64,000 nucleotides of DNA from Archangiaceae bacterium (GTDB lineage: Bacteria; Myxococcota; Myxococcia; Myxococcales; Myxococcaceae), in assembly GCA_016714225.1 (NCBI GenBank), contig JADJNS010000012.1:186001-250000 (forward strand). Reading direction: 5' to 3'. Positions 62,610-64,000 of this stretch are shown here, one piece after another. Numbering within the stretch: the stretch's first letter is position 1; each line of letters begins with the position of its first letter. The translations under genes were made by a program, and so were the position numbers. Under the pieces are notes generated by a model, which saw only the letters and a program-made list of their open reading frames with translations, made no database searches and was not told where the DNA came from.

Positions 62610-64000
62610 ATGGGACGTGGGTTCTGGTTGTGCGTGGCAGTCGCGTTCGCCGGGTGCGCGCCGGCTCCGTACGTGGTGGTCGATCGGCCGGTCGAGCAGC
62701 CCGCCCCGTTTCCCGAGCCGTACCCCTACTCGCAGCAGGTCGACGCGCCGGTTCAGTACGAGCCGATCGCGGCCGCGCCCGAGGGCGAGCCGGTGCCCGC
62801 GGTAGAGAGCTTCTACGACCCGCTCGCTCCGTACGGCAGCTGGGACGAGAGCCCGACCTACGGGTGGGTGTTCACTCCGTCGCAGGCCGACTACGTGCCG
62901 TACAGCGACGGCTACTGGACCCGCACCGAAGCCGGCATGACCTGGGTCTCGAACGAGCCGATCGGCTGGGCGGTGTGCCACTACGGCCGCTGGGCGCACG
63001 AGCGCGGCCACTGGGTGTGGGTGCCGGACACGGTGTGGGGCCCGGCCTGGGTCGATTGGCGCGAAGGCGACGATTACGTGGGCTGGTCGGCGCTGGGGCC
63101 GGCGGGCGCGACGGTGGTGTCGTTCGATTATTGGCGGTTCGTGGAGATCGATCTGGTCTTCCGCACCGACCTGAACCGCTGCTACCACTCTCGCCAGCGC
63201 GTCGAGCGCGAGCTGCCGGTGGCGCGGCGGGTGAACCGGTGGGTGAAGCCTCCGGGTGGCGTGGCGTGGGTGGCTGGCCCCGACGGCAGCTGGGTGCGTC
63301 ACCAGCCGGTGGAGCACCGCCAGCCGCGCGACCTGGGGCGCTACACGCCCAGCGAGCGCGCCGCCGCCGACCGCCGCGCGCACGAGACCGCTCCACAGTG
63401 GAACCAGCGGCGCGAGCAGGCGCACCGCGAGCGCCTGGCGCGCGATTCGCAGAACGACCAGAGCCGCCGCGCGCAGGCCGACAACGACGCGCGGCTTCGC
63501 GCCGAGCAGCAGCGCCGCCAGGGCGAGGTCGACGCGCGTCGGCAGGCCGACGAGCAGCGCCGCCAGGAGGCCGAGGCACACCAGCAGCTGATGGAGCAGC
63601 GGCGGGTCGAGGCCGACCGGCTGCGCCAGCAGGCGGAAGGCAGGCAGCAGGAAGAGCAGCGCCGCCGTGAGCAGGAGGCCAACGCCCAGCGGGTGGCCGA
63701 GCAGCAGCGGAAGGCGGGCGAGCTCGAGGCGCGCCGCCAGCTCGACGAGCAGCGGCGGGGCGAGGCCGAGCGGCTGCGCCAGCAGGCGGAAGCGCGGCAG
63801 CAGGAAGAGCAGCGCCGGCGCGAGCAGGAGGCCGAGGCGCAGCGGGTGGCCGAGCTGCAGCGCCGGCAAGCCGACGTCGATGCCCGCCAGCAGCTCGAGG
63901 CGCAGCGCCGCCAGGAGCTCGAGCGCGTGCGTCAGGAAGAGCAGCGCCGGCAGGCAGAACTCGACGCGCGCCGGCAGCTCGAAGAGCAGCGGCGGGTCGA
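62610..64000 (+). CDS. DUF6600 lipoprotein with long coiled coil (3' end cut by window)
   Basis: At least 463 residues, running off the right edge. The signal MGRGFWLCVAVAFAGC ends in a lipobox FAGC, with GGAGGAG before ATG 62610. The Trp/Tyr-rich DUF6600 domain follows: GYWTRTEAGMTWVSNEPIGW, HYGRWAHERGHWVWVPDTVW, DDYVGWSALGPAG. From about residue 265 it becomes an Arg/Gln/Glu coiled coil with repeated blocks such as QRRREQEAEAQRVAE and RLRQQAEARQQEEQ. It is probably an outer-membrane lipoprotein reaching into the periplasm. Similar proteins occur widely in Myxococcota; function unknown. Confidence 0.82.
   Translation, partial: MGRGFWLCVAVAFAGCAPAPYVVVDRPVEQPAPFPEPYPYSQQVDAPVQYEPIAAAPEGEPVPAVESFYDPLAPYGSWDESPTYGWVFTPSQADYVPYSDGYWTRTEAGMTWVSNEPIGWAVCHYGRWAHERGHWVWVPDTVWGPAWVDWREGDDYVGWSALGPAGATVVSFDYWRFVEIDLVFRTDLNRCYHSRQRVERELPVARRVNRWVKPPGGVAWVAGPDGSWVRHQPVEHRQPRDLGRYTPSERAAADRRAHETAPQWNQRREQAHRERLARDSQNDQSRRAQADNDARLRAEQQRRQGEVDARRQADEQRRQEAEAHQQLMEQRRVEADRLRQQAEGRQQEEQRRREQEANAQRVAEQQRKAGELEARRQLDEQRRGEAERLRQQAEARQQEEQRRREQEAEAQRVAELQRRQADVDARQQLEAQRRQELERVRQEEQRRQAELDARRQLEEQRRV

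Overview
The window is very GC-rich DNA. Its gene content points to a myxobacterium (Myxococcota): glycine/cysteine-rich lipoproteins, PilZ, FHA and cyclic-nucleotide-binding proteins, an NtrC-type activator, a Hanks-type kinase, and a block resembling the gltB-gltA-gltC gliding-motility genes of Myxococcus xanthus. No rRNA, tRNA or CRISPR array was found.

Layout. 1-4.7 kb: type II secretion genes gspC-gspD-gspE on the minus strand, with gspE cut by the left edge. 4.8-11.2 kb: a tandem PilZ protein and acyl-CoA genes (acyl-CoA dehydrogenase, DUF6285, aminoglycoside-phosphotransferase-like kinase, enoyl-CoA hydratase), interrupted by a YjbQ gene. 11.3-20.4 kb: an NtrC-like regulator overlapping a cysteine-rich lipoprotein gene, a ParB-like protein, both TldD/TldE protease subunits, a CxxCH lipoprotein, and a 780-bp gene-free stretch with tandem repeats and inverted repeats. 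20.4-26.2 kb: an FHA/CNB/NTF2-like operon, a methyltransferase and a small protein. 26.2-31.1 kb: a possible inserted segment bounded by a 42-bp near-perfect direct repeat, carrying a metalloprotease-like gene and a DUF1501/DUF1588-type pair. 31.1-39.9 kb: TPR, GST, lipoprotein, peptidase-MA-like, PilZ and DUF192 genes plus one large unknown gene. 39.9-42.7 kb: a membrane/coiled-coil protein and a VWA protein. 42.9-46.2 kb: a transposon with long imperfect terminal inverted repeats and two different DDE transposases. 46.2-50.3 kb: a lipoprotein and gltB-gltA-gltC. 50.3-64 kb: a bacterial histone-fold gene, plsX, a zeta-toxin-like kinase with a HAD/APP1-like partner, pcnB, dinB, mscS, an RluA-type synthase, a Ser/Thr kinase, uppS, cdsA and the start of a DUF6600 coiled-coil lipoprotein.

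Nearly every gene between about 26.6 and 39.5 kb is broken by single-base shifts, mostly in runs of G, C, A or T, and the next frame always continues the same protein. A compensated pair of shifts also lies inside the kinase gene near 59.7 kb. The simplest reading is homopolymer error in the assembly. These genes are therefore listed with their full span and marked as interrupted. True decay cannot be excluded for the transferred-looking 26-31 kb segment.

The strongest candidates for something new are the two-transposase element, the direct-repeat-bounded segment, the histone-fold protein, the kinase/phosphatase gene pair, and the structured repeat DNA at 18.1-18.7 kb and 50.3-50.4 kb.
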